Part shown: positions 51,082 to 59,030 of the stretch, piece by piece
Layout of the letters: every line of letters begins with the position of its first letter
Numbering within the stretch: position 1 is the first letter of the stretch
Source: CAYPTB01 sp964413535
GTDB taxonomy: Bacteria > Planctomycetota > UBA1135 > GCA-002686595
Assembly (NCBI GenBank): GCA_964413535.1
Contig: CAYPTB010000066.1
Location: forward strand, 1 to 64,000
Reading direction: 5' to 3'
DNA: 64,000 nucleotides
Notes under the pieces: model-generated
The model's input: only the letters and a program-made list of their open reading frames with translations
Told to the model about the DNA's origin: nothing
Database searches by the model: none
Position numbers and translations under genes: made by a program

Positions 51082-52416
51082 ATGTCGCACCTACTCGGTG
51101 GCCACCTCAGCATCGCGCTGGTCGCTCTTCTCGCAGGCGCTGCAACGGGTCAAGACGCGATCCGCGTCTCGGATTCCACGGAAGGGTGCTTTCATTCGGG
51201 TGTCCACAGCTACGAGTGGAAGGCCAGGGGAGATCACTACGCGCTTGGCGAGCGGACGATCACTCGGGAGGCCGTTGAGGAGATCCGGCGGTTGCTCCTA
51301 TCGAGTCGGGGGGAGCCTGACGACCTTCTGGCAAGCGTCGGGATCACTCCGGCGAGCATTGCATCCCACAGGGATCAGATCCTCCGCAGTGCGGCTCCGG
51401 AGATGTGGAAGGATCCAAGCGGGGCACCTCCGGTGCTCACACCCGAGCTGGAGCACTTACTGACATTCGAATACCTGTCACCCCACATTCTGCGTGAGTT
51501 GAAGAGTGAGAACTGGGGTAGCACGACATCTTTCGAGTTCGGGGTCGTCCTTCCCGGTCGGCCGCTCGTGACTGTTTCGAGCGATGGGTTGGTGCCGTGG
51601 ATGCTTCCGTGGACGATCAGCCACGGTGAGGAGACGTGGAGTGTCGCGGATATCGAGGTCTCGAAGGCTTTGCTGAAGCTTGCCGACCCGAACGGCGTGT
51701 GCGCGAAGCTCATGGATGGAACCTCGTACTGGTCGGAAGGGTTCTGGACAGACAGAAGCCTCTGGGACCGGTTGGTTGGCACCAAAGTGAACAGGGCACT
51801 CTCGATGCAGGAGTGCAGGAGCCTCCCTGGATTCAGCCGGTTTTCTGAGCGATTCGAGATCGAGGATGTGAGCAGCGGCTCGATCGGCCTTCAACCACAT
51901 GCACTGTTCTGCGAGATCACCGCGAGAACTCCGAAGCTCATCGACAGTGCGCGTTGGTGGAACCTGATCAAGGACGACGAGTTCGCATCCGACTGGGAAG
52001 AGTTCCTCCGTGTCTACGATGCGGCCAATGCCGCAGTCGAGCGCGAGGGGTGGATGAGAAAGTGGAAACTAGTTGGGAAGAATCGGACGATCGGTCTCAA
52101 CGCGGTAGGTGCTCGCGGCTACAGCGAGAACAAGCTGGACTTCTTCGTTCTTCCTGCCTGGAAGGATGCAGGGTTCGCAGGTGATCCCCAGTTCGAGCTA
52201 AGCCTCCGTCGCGACGGGGAATGGTGCGGAACTGTGTACTTGTCGAGCACCGAGCGTGGCGCGCTGATCGGGACAGCCAAGCCCGCAGACGGCGAGCTAG
52301 GCAAGCACTGGTTCGACTCGCTCGATTTTTCCTTCCACCCGAACGCGGAAGCGCCCACCTACGGTCGCGTCGACGAGGCGGGGGAGGTCGAGCAGCGCGT
52401 GTGGCGGAAGAAGTAG
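51082..52416 (+). CDS. Secreted protein of unknown function
   Basis: The product is 444 aa with a signal peptide (IALVALLAGAATG). It is a mixed alpha/beta protein with TREAVEEIRRLLLSSRGEPD near the N-terminus, LLTFEYLSPHILRELKSENW in the middle and a beta-rich end (FELSLRRDGEWCGTVYLSST). No catalytic motif or known repeat. The start is the ATG at 51082, just behind the lipoprotein tail scrap. It may be a cargo gene picked up with the neighbouring AT-hook copy 3, which it faces tail to tail. Confidence 0.55.
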   Translation: MSHLLGGHLSIALVALLAGAATGQDAIRVSDSTEGCFHSGVHSYEWKARGDHYALGERTITREAVEEIRRLLLSSRGEPDDLLASVGITPASIASHRDQILRSAAPEMWKDPSGAPPVLTPELEHLLTFEYLSPHILRELKSENWGSTTSFEFGVVLPGRPLVTVSSDGLVPWMLPWTISHGEETWSVADIEVSKALLKLADPNGVCAKLMDGTSYWSEGFWTDRSLWDRLVGTKVNRALSMQECRSLPGFSRFSERFEIEDVSSGSIGLQPHALFCEITARTPKLIDSARWWNLIKDDEFASDWEEFLRVYDAANAAVEREGWMRKWKLVGKNRTIGLNAVGARGYSENKLDFFVLPAWKDAGFAGDPQFELSLRRDGEWCGTVYLSSTERGALIGTAKPADGELGKHWFDSLDFSFHPNAEAPTYGRVDEAGEVEQRVWRKK

Positions 52417-52433
52417 GATTGCTGAGCCGGCGC

Positions 52434-52988
52434 CTACGCCGCCTTCTTGGTCGTCGTCTTGCGTCCCGTCTTCTTCGCCGTCTTCCGCGTTCGCTTCTTT
52501 CCGCCGCGACGCCGCCCAGCCTTCTTGGCGCCGCGCTTCTTCTTGGTCCCACGTCCCGCACCCGCGTGGTACGTCGCCCCGCGCTTCTGCCCCTCCATCC
52601 GGATCTTCCCGTTGGCGAGCAGCATCTGCATCGGCCGCTTGAGTTCCTTCGAGGGGATCCCGACGCCCTGGCTGATCGCCTCGGAGCCGAAGCCGGGGTT
52701 GGCCCGAACGTAGTCGTGGATGCTAGCTGCCATCGCGTCGAGGTCCTCGGCCGAGCGGCGGACGCGCTTGCCCGCCTTGGCACGCTTGCCAGAGCCAACC
52801 GGGCGTCCACGCTTCTTGCCGGCCTTGGCGGGGCGGGTACGACGAGCGAAGGCATCGAAGGGGATTGGAACCTCGCCGCCGCCCAGCATGCGGTGAATGG
52901 AGTCGACGGCCTCCGCACGGATCAGGGCGGAGAGGTCGTCAACGAAGGAGTCAACGAGAGCGCGAACGTCGGAACTGGATGCGGGCAT
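52434..52988 (-). CDS. AT-hook, winged-helix, histone H1-like DNA-binding protein (copy 3)
   Basis: The product is 184 aa from MPASSSDVRALVDSFVDDL. Compared with copies 1 and 2 the first AT-hook is altered (ARRTRPAK) and the second kept (KRGRPVG). The winged-helix-like part (AMAASIHDYVRANPGFG, GIPSKELKRPMQMLLANG) is nearly unchanged and the basic tail ends TGRKTTTKKAA. Conservation of the central domain against variable tails suggests selection on the winged helix. The shared upstream element is at 53026. Confidence 0.75.
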   Translation of the reverse strand: MPASSSDVRALVDSFVDDLSALIRAEAVDSIHRMLGGGEVPIPFDAFARRTRPAKAGKKRGRPVGSGKRAKAGKRVRRSAEDLDAMAASIHDYVRANPGFGSEAISQGVGIPSKELKRPMQMLLANGKIRMEGQKRGATYHAGAGRGTKKKRGAKKAGRRRGGKKRTRKTAKKTGRKTTTKKAA

Positions 52989-53025
52989 GAATCGTGTCCT
53001 GGATAAGGGTTAGCGAGCCGGGGAC

Positions 53026-53065
53026 AATAGAGCAATTCGGCCAGGACAAATAAAGACTTGCGCGG
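53026..53065 (-). promoter_or_regulatory. Conserved upstream element of the AT-hook gene (copy 3)
   Basis: It lies 38-77 bases before the start codon. Plus-strand core: ATAGAGCAATTCGGCCAGGA, then ATAAAGACTTGCGCGG. It is the same as at 30874 and 40405 apart from a few bases. Confidence 0.55.
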
Positions 53066-53116
53066 ATTTCCTGTGATTATAACAACGAAAAATGGTCTGG
53101 TCAGCCCACCAAGTGG

Positions 53117-53551
53117 TCAATGCTCGGTTGAACGGCGGGAAAGCAACAACTCTCGCAGCGCGCGCGCAAGGCCCGCGCCCGCAACTCCGCATAGGGAAAT
53201 GAGGGTGTAGATTGCCCACTCGATTGGGAAGAGGTTGTGGCCAGGATCGCCCGAGAGTGTTCCAACGAGTATGTCCGTGATGGACCACAAGGGAAACGCC
53301 AGCATGGTCGCCGCGCCCGAGATCCAGAAACGTAGGCGGCCAACGAGCCCGACAACAGTTCCAGCCAGGAACAGCAAGGGAAGCGATTCCAGCTTCAACC
53401 CCTCGATTGCCGTCCGGACGATCGGAAGGAAGTTTGCGTCGTACTGCTCGATGTTTGGATCCAGGGCAGCGGGTACGACGATCGCCGCGAATCCCATGGA
53501 TGCGGCGAGGAGTATCTCCAGCGCGCCCCAGACAAGTTCGCGCGGCTTCAC
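53117..53551 (-). CDS. Membrane protein of unknown function
   Basis: The product is 144 aa from a GTG at 53551 that overlaps the stop of the 35-aa ORF (GTGA). Four hydrophobic segments: EILLAASMGFAAIVVPAAL, LPLLFLAGTVVGLVG, AATMLAFPLWSITDILVG and AIYTLISLCGVAGAGLA. The overlap suggests translational coupling to the short ORF. No family recognised. Confidence 0.5.
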   Translation of the reverse strand: MKPRELVWGALEILLAASMGFAAIVVPAALDPNIEQYDANFLPIVRTAIEGLKLESLPLLFLAGTVVGLVGRLRFWISGAATMLAFPLWSITDILVGTLSGDPGHNLFPIEWAIYTLISLCGVAGAGLARALRELLLSRRSTEH

Positions 53552-53655
53552 GCGTCCACGAGGTAGCCCCACGCGCGGGAAGCGCCGGCAGGGACGGCGC
53601 CGGCGCCCCCGATGGCAACGGACAGCGAGTGGACCTCGATCCTGATTCGGCGCAT
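53548..53655 (-). CDS. Possible 35-aa ORF coupled to the membrane protein gene
   Basis: It starts MRRIRIEVHSLSVAIGG and ends SRAWGYLVDA. The segment occurs again, with a frameshift, at 41778-41886. Its ending resembles GYLADA/GYLVDS of the secreted protein at 18911. It could be a leader ORF or the two ends of a shrunken gene. Confidence 0.35.
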   Translation of the reverse strand: MRRIRIEVHSLSVAIGGAGAVPAGASRAWGYLVDA

Positions 53656-53773
53656 GGCTCCTCCTGGGTGGCCCGTTAGGGCGGCGCGACGGTGCGTCGC
53701 AAGTCGGCTCCGTACGATGATAGGTGCCAGCCCATACCCCGCGATGTAATCCTTCGCTCCTGAGGCAACAACC

Positions 53774-54316
53774 GTGGCAGAAGAGCCGAACCTGGCTGCC
53801 GTGCGACGCGCCGTCGTCGGCTACTTCGACGACGGACAGGTGGGCGCGGCGGCGCATGCGGCGCTCGCCGAGTGGGGCACGCGAGCGTTGCCTTGCCTAG
53901 AGCGCATAGCGCGCCAGGGAATGTTCGCGTCAGGTCTCGTGCAGGCGGTCGCGGACATCCACCATCCAAGGGCGGCGCGCTTGCGGCCGCGACGTAGCCG
54001 AGCTCGCCTGAGCCTTGGCTTGCTGTCCGCGCTGCTCACGGGTCCTGGATGTCCGCCAGCAGCCAGTGCTTCGCCATGGACCAGCCGAGGAAGCGGCGGG
54101 CGCCGGCCGCCAGCGCGTCATCGCCGTCGAGCGCGCGGCCGTCCGCGGCTAGCGCCAGCCCGTTCCATGCCGGGCGGAAGCGGTTCCGGAACGTCTCCGA
54201 CTGCGCCTCGAGGTGATCCTCTCCCCAGTGCAGGAAACCGGTCACGTCGGCTGCGGGAGCCAAGGACAGGAAGAAGACCATCTGTCGCCAGGCGTAAGCC
54301 GTGTTCTTCAGCATGA
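53774..54316 (+). CDS. AVRRA/EWG family ORF, 3' half doubtful
   Basis: The first 60 codons (AVRRAVVGYFDDGQVGAAAH, AALAEWGTRALPCLERIARQ) match the short ORF at 42532 and look like one HEAT-type repeat. After about 53960 the frame runs on, antisense to the 3' end of the gene at 54036, and becomes Arg/Pro/Ser-rich as expected of a shadow frame. The original gene has probably lost its stop. Confidence 0.35.
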   Translation: MAEEPNLAAVRRAVVGYFDDGQVGAAAHAALAEWGTRALPCLERIARQGMFASGLVQAVADIHHPRAARLRPRRSRARLSLGLLSALLTGPGCPPAASASPWTSRGSGGRRPPARHRRRARGRPRLAPARSMPGGSGSGTSPTAPRGDPLPSAGNRSRRLREPRTGRRPSVARRKPCSSA

Positions 54317-56381
54317 TCAGGCGCGCGTGAAATTGGTGCGCGCGCACCTGTTGCCGGCGGCAGATGAACACGAAGCACTGCTCGGCCATCGCGCGCAGCC
54401 GGGATCGCAACGCATCGTCCAGTCGCAAGCCCACGAACAGCGCGGCCAGGTTCTGCGTCGTGAGGATCTGCTGCTGTTCGATGATCATGCCGTTGGTGGC
54501 AGCGTCCCAGGTTCCGAGCGGGACGCCGGCGCGGGACGCGCAGTGCCGGACGAACGCATCCGTGTGCGGCTCCGTCTTTCGCCAGAACCACTTCGGCCGA
54601 GCGGTCGCCGCGCCTTTCCCGGGGAGACTCGCCACTTGCGCGTAGTCGATGCCGTAGTAGGTCGCATAGAGCGACCTGTTCAGGAGCTCGCCCGCTCTCC
54701 TGGCCGACTCGAGGAACTTGCCGGTGAACGCTCCCCTGAAGATGTCGGCCGCGATCTCGTCCACGAGCGGAATGTCGAGCCCGGCACCGACCGCGAGCGC
54801 GCGCAGTTCCTGGACGAGCTTGTTCGGCAGGATCGCGTACGGGAAGGAGGTCAGGGTCAGAGTGGTGATCTCCTCGAGCGCCTGCCTCGCCAACTCTCGA
54901 GTCGACAGGCGCTCGGTTCGGAACCGGTCGATCGCCGCGACCCACGGCAGCGCCTCGATCTGGACTTGCTTCTCGAGATCCAGGAGGAGCAAGGAGCGAC
55001 GTCGCCGGAACGCCCGATAGATCGCGGCGTAGAGTTGGCGCAGCGTCACGTCGGCGATCGCCGCGGCCCTGAGTCCCGAGGTCATCTGCGGCAGCACCGG
55101 CGCGAGCGCCTCCCCCGAAGTGATCAGACCGCGCTCGACCAGCGCTTCGACCGTCTCGTTCAGGCAGCGCTCGATCTTGCGCTGGATCGAGGGCGGAACG
55201 AGGGTTCCCTCGGGGACGCCGGAGCGCGCGGCTTCCTCGTCGCTCACGGCCGCCTCCACGTGACCCACGTCGTCGAGTCCGGCGCCCCGCGGGTGCTGCT
55301 CGAGGCGTGGGACGACGACCGCAGCAATGGAATGGAAGGTGGGTGCACTCACGTCCGCCGCCTGACGACGGCGGGCTTCCACGCACGCCGGCGAACCGGG
55401 CGCGCCCCGCTTCTCCACGTACCGCTCGAGGATCAACCGGATTCGCCCCACCTCACGGCCTGTGAGCGATGCCGGATCGTGCGCGCACCGGCCGAGGAAA
55501 TCCCGGAGCTGCCGGTGATGACATCTCTCCCGCTCTGGTCGATTGCAGAGCTGGTGCTCTTCTCTCAGAGCCGCATACTCCTCGAGCAACGCTGCGGCGC
55601 GCATCGCCCAGCCCTTCGGGTAGTTCCGGCAGGGCCAGCCGTCCACGACGGTCTCGAGGAACAGGGCGACGACGCGGTCGTGGAGCGGCGCCCAGATCTC
55701 GACGGATTCCTTCTGCGCGAGAACGTTCCGATTCGGCGGGATCCGCCGGAGGTCTTCGATCGTCTTGGCGACGTCTTGCACGTGCACCCGTGAGCCGTAG
55801 CGCCGGGGCTGCTCGAGCGGGATCGGGTAGAACCGCAGCATCGAGAAGTACGGCGAGAGTTCGTCGATGAGGCTGCGCGCCTCCTCCGCATGCCCGTTCG
55901 TCACGAGCCACGCGACGACTAGCAGGGCGCCTTCCTCCGGCACGCTCAGGTCGTAGCAGCCCGTCCGGAGCCGGTCCTGCAACTCCGCCAGACCGGAGTC
56001 GGTCATGAAGTTGGTGTTGAGGGTGCGACGACCCGAGTGCGATGGATCTCTCGCGAATCCCTCGAGAGCCCTCTTCTCGTGCTCCAGGAGCGGACCGCCG
56101 GCGAGCAACTCCCCGGTCGCGAATCCTCCGGTCACGACCTCGAGCGTTACCCATTCAGGGACTCCCTCGACAGGCGTCCTCGATCCGTACTCCACGGAGC
56201 CCGTCAAGATGTTCCGGAGAACGGTCGCCCACTTGGCAACTCTCTCCCCGGCCCGCTGGCGGATCGCAGGGTCCTCGTGTTCCTCGCTCGTCGTGAGGGC
56301 CTTGGCGATCTGGAACCCCGCATATCCGGGGTTCACGCCGGATCCCTCCGCGGCAGCATCGGGATCGCGCCCTCCGGTCAT
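54036..56381 (-). CDS. Large conserved protein of unknown function
   Basis: The product is 781 aa, soluble and mostly helical, beginning MTGGRDPDAAAEGSGVNPGY. Recognisable stretches are GYAGFQIAKALTTSEEHEDP, TPVEGVPEWVTLEVVTGGFA, PNKLVQELRALAVGAGLDIP and SLYATYYGIDYAQVAS. I believe similar proteins occur in several phyla, but I cannot name a domain or function. There are no membrane segments and no ATPase or nuclease motif visible. The start lies only 18 bases from the end of the tRNA-like gene on the same strand. The high GC content fits the host, not recent transfer. Confidence 0.7.
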   Translation of the reverse strand: MTGGRDPDAAAEGSGVNPGYAGFQIAKALTTSEEHEDPAIRQRAGERVAKWATVLRNILTGSVEYGSRTPVEGVPEWVTLEVVTGGFATGELLAGGPLLEHEKRALEGFARDPSHSGRRTLNTNFMTDSGLAELQDRLRTGCYDLSVPEEGALLVVAWLVTNGHAEEARSLIDELSPYFSMLRFYPIPLEQPRRYGSRVHVQDVAKTIEDLRRIPPNRNVLAQKESVEIWAPLHDRVVALFLETVVDGWPCRNYPKGWAMRAAALLEEYAALREEHQLCNRPERERCHHRQLRDFLGRCAHDPASLTGREVGRIRLILERYVEKRGAPGSPACVEARRRQAADVSAPTFHSIAAVVVPRLEQHPRGAGLDDVGHVEAAVSDEEAARSGVPEGTLVPPSIQRKIERCLNETVEALVERGLITSGEALAPVLPQMTSGLRAAAIADVTLRQLYAAIYRAFRRRRSLLLLDLEKQVQIEALPWVAAIDRFRTERLSTRELARQALEEITTLTLTSFPYAILPNKLVQELRALAVGAGLDIPLVDEIAADIFRGAFTGKFLESARRAGELLNRSLYATYYGIDYAQVASLPGKGAATARPKWFWRKTEPHTDAFVRHCASRAGVPLGTWDAATNGMIIEQQQILTTQNLAALFVGLRLDDALRSRLRAMAEQCFVFICRRQQVRAHQFHARLIMLKNTAYAWRQMVFFLSLAPAADVTGFLHWGEDHLEAQSETFRNRFRPAWNGLALAADGRALDGDDALAAGARRFLGWSMAKHWLLADIQDP

Positions 56382-56398
56382 CTCGCCACCGGAGCGCG

Positions 56399-56472
56399 TG
56401 GATCCGGGGGCTGGATTCGAACCAGCGCCCTCTCGGTCCGAGCCGAGTGCTCTATCACTGAGCTACCCCGGA
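56399..56472 (-). tRNA. tRNA-like gene with a six-base anticodon loop (Arg-CCG minus one C, or Pro-CGG)
   Basis: Acceptor TCCGGGG/CCCCGGA, D-arm GCTC/GAGC, T-arm GCTGG/CCAGC and encoded CCA are all perfect. The anticodon stem CTCGG/CCGAG encloses only CTCGGA (six bases). If one C is missing, the loop CTCCGGA would give Arg(CCG); as it stands, U33 is followed by CGG (Pro). It is either a tRNA pseudogene, a real variant, or a one-base sequencing error in a C-run. Confidence 0.65.
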
Positions 56473-56659
56473 GTAGTCCGTCGTGCTCGCGCCTGTCTCG
56501 ATCGAGCCCGCCCTCGCTCATCTGCTTCCCGGCGGGATTGTAGCGGCGAGCTGGTCGAAAATTGGAGCGGTCGCTGGCGGGGTCGAGACGGGGGGGTGGC
56601 GGTCGTCGGGACGGCACCCTCGCGGAGGCCGCGAGCGGCGGCTAAGAGCGCCGTGGACT

Positions 56660-56908
56660 TCAATCGAAGCCATCCGCCTCCTCGCTCCACGCCTCGTCGA
56701 GGATGGCCGCCGCGCGCGCACGCGCGGAGCGAGGCACGTACAGGTTCTGACCGCGAATCATGTTGTGAGCCGCGCGCCCGAGCTCCGCCATGTCGAAGTC
56801 GGGGCCCTCGATCACGAAGGGGATGCCGGCTTCTCGGAGGAGGCCAGCGGCGAGCTCGAGTTGGATGCGGTTGGCGCTCTCGAGCAGCAGGGCCTTGTCT
56901 TCGCTCAT
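56660..56908 (-). CDS. DUF2007 family protein
   Basis: The product is 82 aa from MSEDKALLLESANRIQ, with a very good ribosome-binding site (AAGGAGGA) before the ATG. The pattern ANRIQLELAAGLLREAGIPF, then VIEGPDFDMAELG and LYVPRSARARAAAILDEAW is the DUF2007 (putative signal-transducing protein) fold: sequence elements that read 'edge strand, helix, lost-information loop'. Its partner is unknown. The upstream extension of the frame is discarded. Confidence 0.8.
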   Translation of the reverse strand: MSEDKALLLESANRIQLELAAGLLREAGIPFVIEGPDFDMAELGRAAHNMIRGQNLYVPRSARARAAAILDEAWSEEADGFD

Positions 56909-57101
56909 GGATGATCCTCCTTGGCCGCCCGAAGAGCACGAAGGTGAGCGTCGCGCTGCGCGAACCGCGGCGCCTCGTCTCGCGTCGCGCAGGTGGAGAC
57001 GTCGCACGAGGTGCCCTGGCAAGCTCGAAGCGGACGACACGCGGCGAGTCGCCTCGGCCGAAACCACATGGTATAGAGGCCCGCGCCTCCCGGGACGAGT
57101 A

Positions 57102-57208
57102 CTGGAGAGAACGATGCTCCGCAGCTCTGGCTCGACCTCCAGACCGGCTCACGACCTGGCGGCGACGCGCCCGCAGAAGTCGGTGTGCCGGCTGCGGAGG
57201 CGGAGTGA
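57102..57208 (+). pseudogene. higA antitoxin gene with internal deletion
   Basis: The start signal GGAGAGAACGATG equals that of higA at 24257 but is joined directly to the C-terminal part (PQLWLDLQT; further DLAATRPQKSV in the +1 frame). The middle, including the helix-turn-helix, is gone and one base is inserted. Confidence 0.6.
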
Positions 57209-57247
57209 CGAGCGAGGAAGCTGCCCGAGCTACTGGAGGCGATCGCG

Positions 57248-57985
57248 ATGCGCGAGGAGTCGGCTGCCGTGCTCTCCTTCATCGTCCCCGCGTACAACGA
57301 GGAGCTGCTGATCGGGCGGACGCTTCGAAGTATTCACGACGCCGCCCGATCGCTCGATGTGCCGTACGAGATCATCGTCGCGGACGATGCTTCCACGGAC
57401 CGTACGTCCGAGATCGCAGAGTCGAACGGCGCGCAGGTGATCCGCGTTGCGAATCGCCAGATCGCAGCGACGCGCAACGCCGGAGCGCGGGCCGCGACCG
57501 GAGATCTCTTGATCTTCGTCGATGCCGACACGAGCGTCAGCGAAGGGGTCGTCCGCGGCGCGCATGAAGCCATGACCGACGGGGCGGCCGGCGGCGGCTG
57601 CGCGCTGCGCTTCGACGGGCGCATCCCGTGGCTCTTGCGCACGATGCTGCCGATCATGATGTTTCTGGCCCGCACGATCGGCGTCGCAAGCGGCAGCTTC
57701 ATCTTCTGCACGCGCGACGTCTTCCATCGCACCGGCGGATTCGACGAAACTCTGTACGTCGGCGAAGAAATCTGGATGAGCCGGGCCATCCATCGCTGTG
57801 GACGGTTCGTCTTCGTCCGCGATCACGTGACGACATCCGGCCGCAAGCTGCGCGCCCACTCCGCACGCGAGATCTACGGCTTGACCCTCCGCATGATCCT
57901 GGGCGGCAGGAAGTTCCTCGAGAAGCGCGAAGGACTCGAGCTCTGGTACGAGAAACGACGCTCGGATCCGGATGAGCAGGCATAG
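57248..57985 (+). CDS. Family 2 glycosyltransferase
   Basis: The product is 245 aa with the GT-A fold: SFIVPAYNEELLIGRTL, IIVADDASTDRTSEIA, TRNAGARAATGDLLIF and the DXD-like FVDADTSV. Two hydrophobic stretches (LLRTMLPIMMFLARTIG) could lie on the membrane. The acceptor-binding ED-type motif is VGEEIWMSRAI. It probably transfers a sugar to a lipid or polysaccharide; the substrate is unknown. No glycan operon is adjacent. GGAGG lies 8 bases before the ATG. Confidence 0.88.
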   Translation: MREESAAVLSFIVPAYNEELLIGRTLRSIHDAARSLDVPYEIIVADDASTDRTSEIAESNGAQVIRVANRQIAATRNAGARAATGDLLIFVDADTSVSEGVVRGAHEAMTDGAAGGGCALRFDGRIPWLLRTMLPIMMFLARTIGVASGSFIFCTRDVFHRTGGFDETLYVGEEIWMSRAIHRCGRFVFVRDHVTTSGRKLRAHSAREIYGLTLRMILGGRKFLEKREGLELWYEKRRSDPDEQA

Positions 57986-58105
57986 CCTTCGCGCAGGTTC
58001 GAACGGTCGGACTTCGTCGGGAGTCGCTCACTGGTTCGCTGCCGCCGCGAAGGAGTGTTGCACTGAAAGGATGCGTTGCGCGCCACGGCCCGTAGCGCGG
58101 CATGG

Positions 58106-58495
58106 CTACGACACCGCCCGCTTGGCGCGTCTCCGGCGCAAGTCGGAGTAGACGACGAGGGGACCAGCGAGACAGACCTGCGCCACGAAGGCGTAGAAGT
58201 GCTCGCGGGGCGCGCGCGCTGCCTCTCCGCGCAGCAGCCAGGAGAAGGCGAGGACGGCAACGAACGCGGTTGCGATCTCGAGCATCAGCCAGCTTGCTGC
58301 TTCCTGCTCCGCGAGAGCTGCGTCGTGCGGTGGCGGGAGAGTGGGTTCTCGGGGGCGAAGGGGAGGGGTGCTCCCGGCGGCTCCGCCGCCCAGAGGGAGA
58401 GTGAGCTGCCTGCCTCGTGCGGCTTCCTCCGGGGAGGCGAAGGACAGGCGCTGCTCTCGCGCCAGCACCGTCCTCTTTCGTCGCCGGGGCGTCAT
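58106..58495 (-). CDS. Small membrane protein of unknown function
   Basis: The product is 129 aa from the ATG at 58495 (a TTG at 58507 directly follows the previous stop). The N-terminal 60 residues are basic and Pro-rich (TLPLGGGAAGSTPPLRPRE); two membrane helices follow (LEIATAFVAVLAFSWLL, FVAQVCLAGPLVVYSDL) and a basic end. It forms an operon with the zinc-ribbon gene upstream. Confidence 0.55.
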   Translation of the reverse strand: MTPRRRKRTVLAREQRLSFASPEEAARGRQLTLPLGGGAAGSTPPLRPREPTLPPPHDAALAEQEAASWLMLEIATAFVAVLAFSWLLRGEAARAPREHFYAFVAQVCLAGPLVVYSDLRRRRAKRAVS

Positions 58496-58507
58496 CGACG
58501 CGGACAA

Positions 58508-58729
58508 CTAGGACGCCTCGTCGTACTTGCGCGCGCGTGAGAGGATCGTCGACGGATCTCTCTCGGAGCTGTCGCGGCGAAACCAGGCGAGGTCTTCCTC
58601 GGAGAAGATCCGCACGATGCTCCGGCACTGTACGCAGTAGGACTTCTCCCACGCGCGCAGGTAACGGACGTAGCCGCCGCAACTGGGGCAATACCGGAGA
58701 TCCCCGTAGAAGTCAGCATTGCTTCTCAT
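58508..58729 (-). CDS. Zinc-ribbon protein (73 aa)
   Basis: Two CxxC pairs, CPSCGGY and CVQCRS, 19 residues apart, form a zinc ribbon; the rest is helical (FSEEDLAWFRRDSS). Possible roles are nucleic-acid or protein binding. The stop is followed within 12 bases by the start of the membrane protein gene. Confidence 0.65.
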   Translation of the reverse strand: MRSNADFYGDLRYCPSCGGYVRYLRAWEKSYCVQCRSIVRIFSEEDLAWFRRDSSERDPSTILSRARKYDEAS

Positions 58730-59030
58730 GAGCCTTGGTCTACTCCCCCAGGTTCAAGGGAAGGCAAGTAAACGTCCAAGATGACTTCATGTGCGCAAAC
58801 TCCGGCCCCCCCCTGACTAGCGCTTCGAAGAATCCAACGATCCGCAGCCTCCGTGCCGAGCTGCGCTCGTTCGTCGCAGCGAACGATGGCGAACGCATTC
58901 GCATGCGAGATCCCCTACGAGCGCGTCGGTTGCCGTCCGCGTCCTCGACCGAATGGAGGAGCGGGAGCGATCCAGCCGGCGTTCGCGAAGCGTACGCGTG
59001 CCTACGGTCTTGCGGACAGGGCGACGACCT
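58730..59030. other. Intergenic stretch of 300 bp
   Basis: Plus-strand open frames cover it, but their composition does not look coding and no motif is seen. It probably contains the promoter of the zinc-ribbon operon. Confidence 0.4.

Noticed and set aside
18000..56400. Whole 18-56 kb region as one integrated element between two tRNA genes
   Set aside because: The only matching repeat of tRNA-Gly is at 25957; the tRNA-like gene at 56399 shares no att-like repeat with it, and core-like GC-rich genes lie in between.
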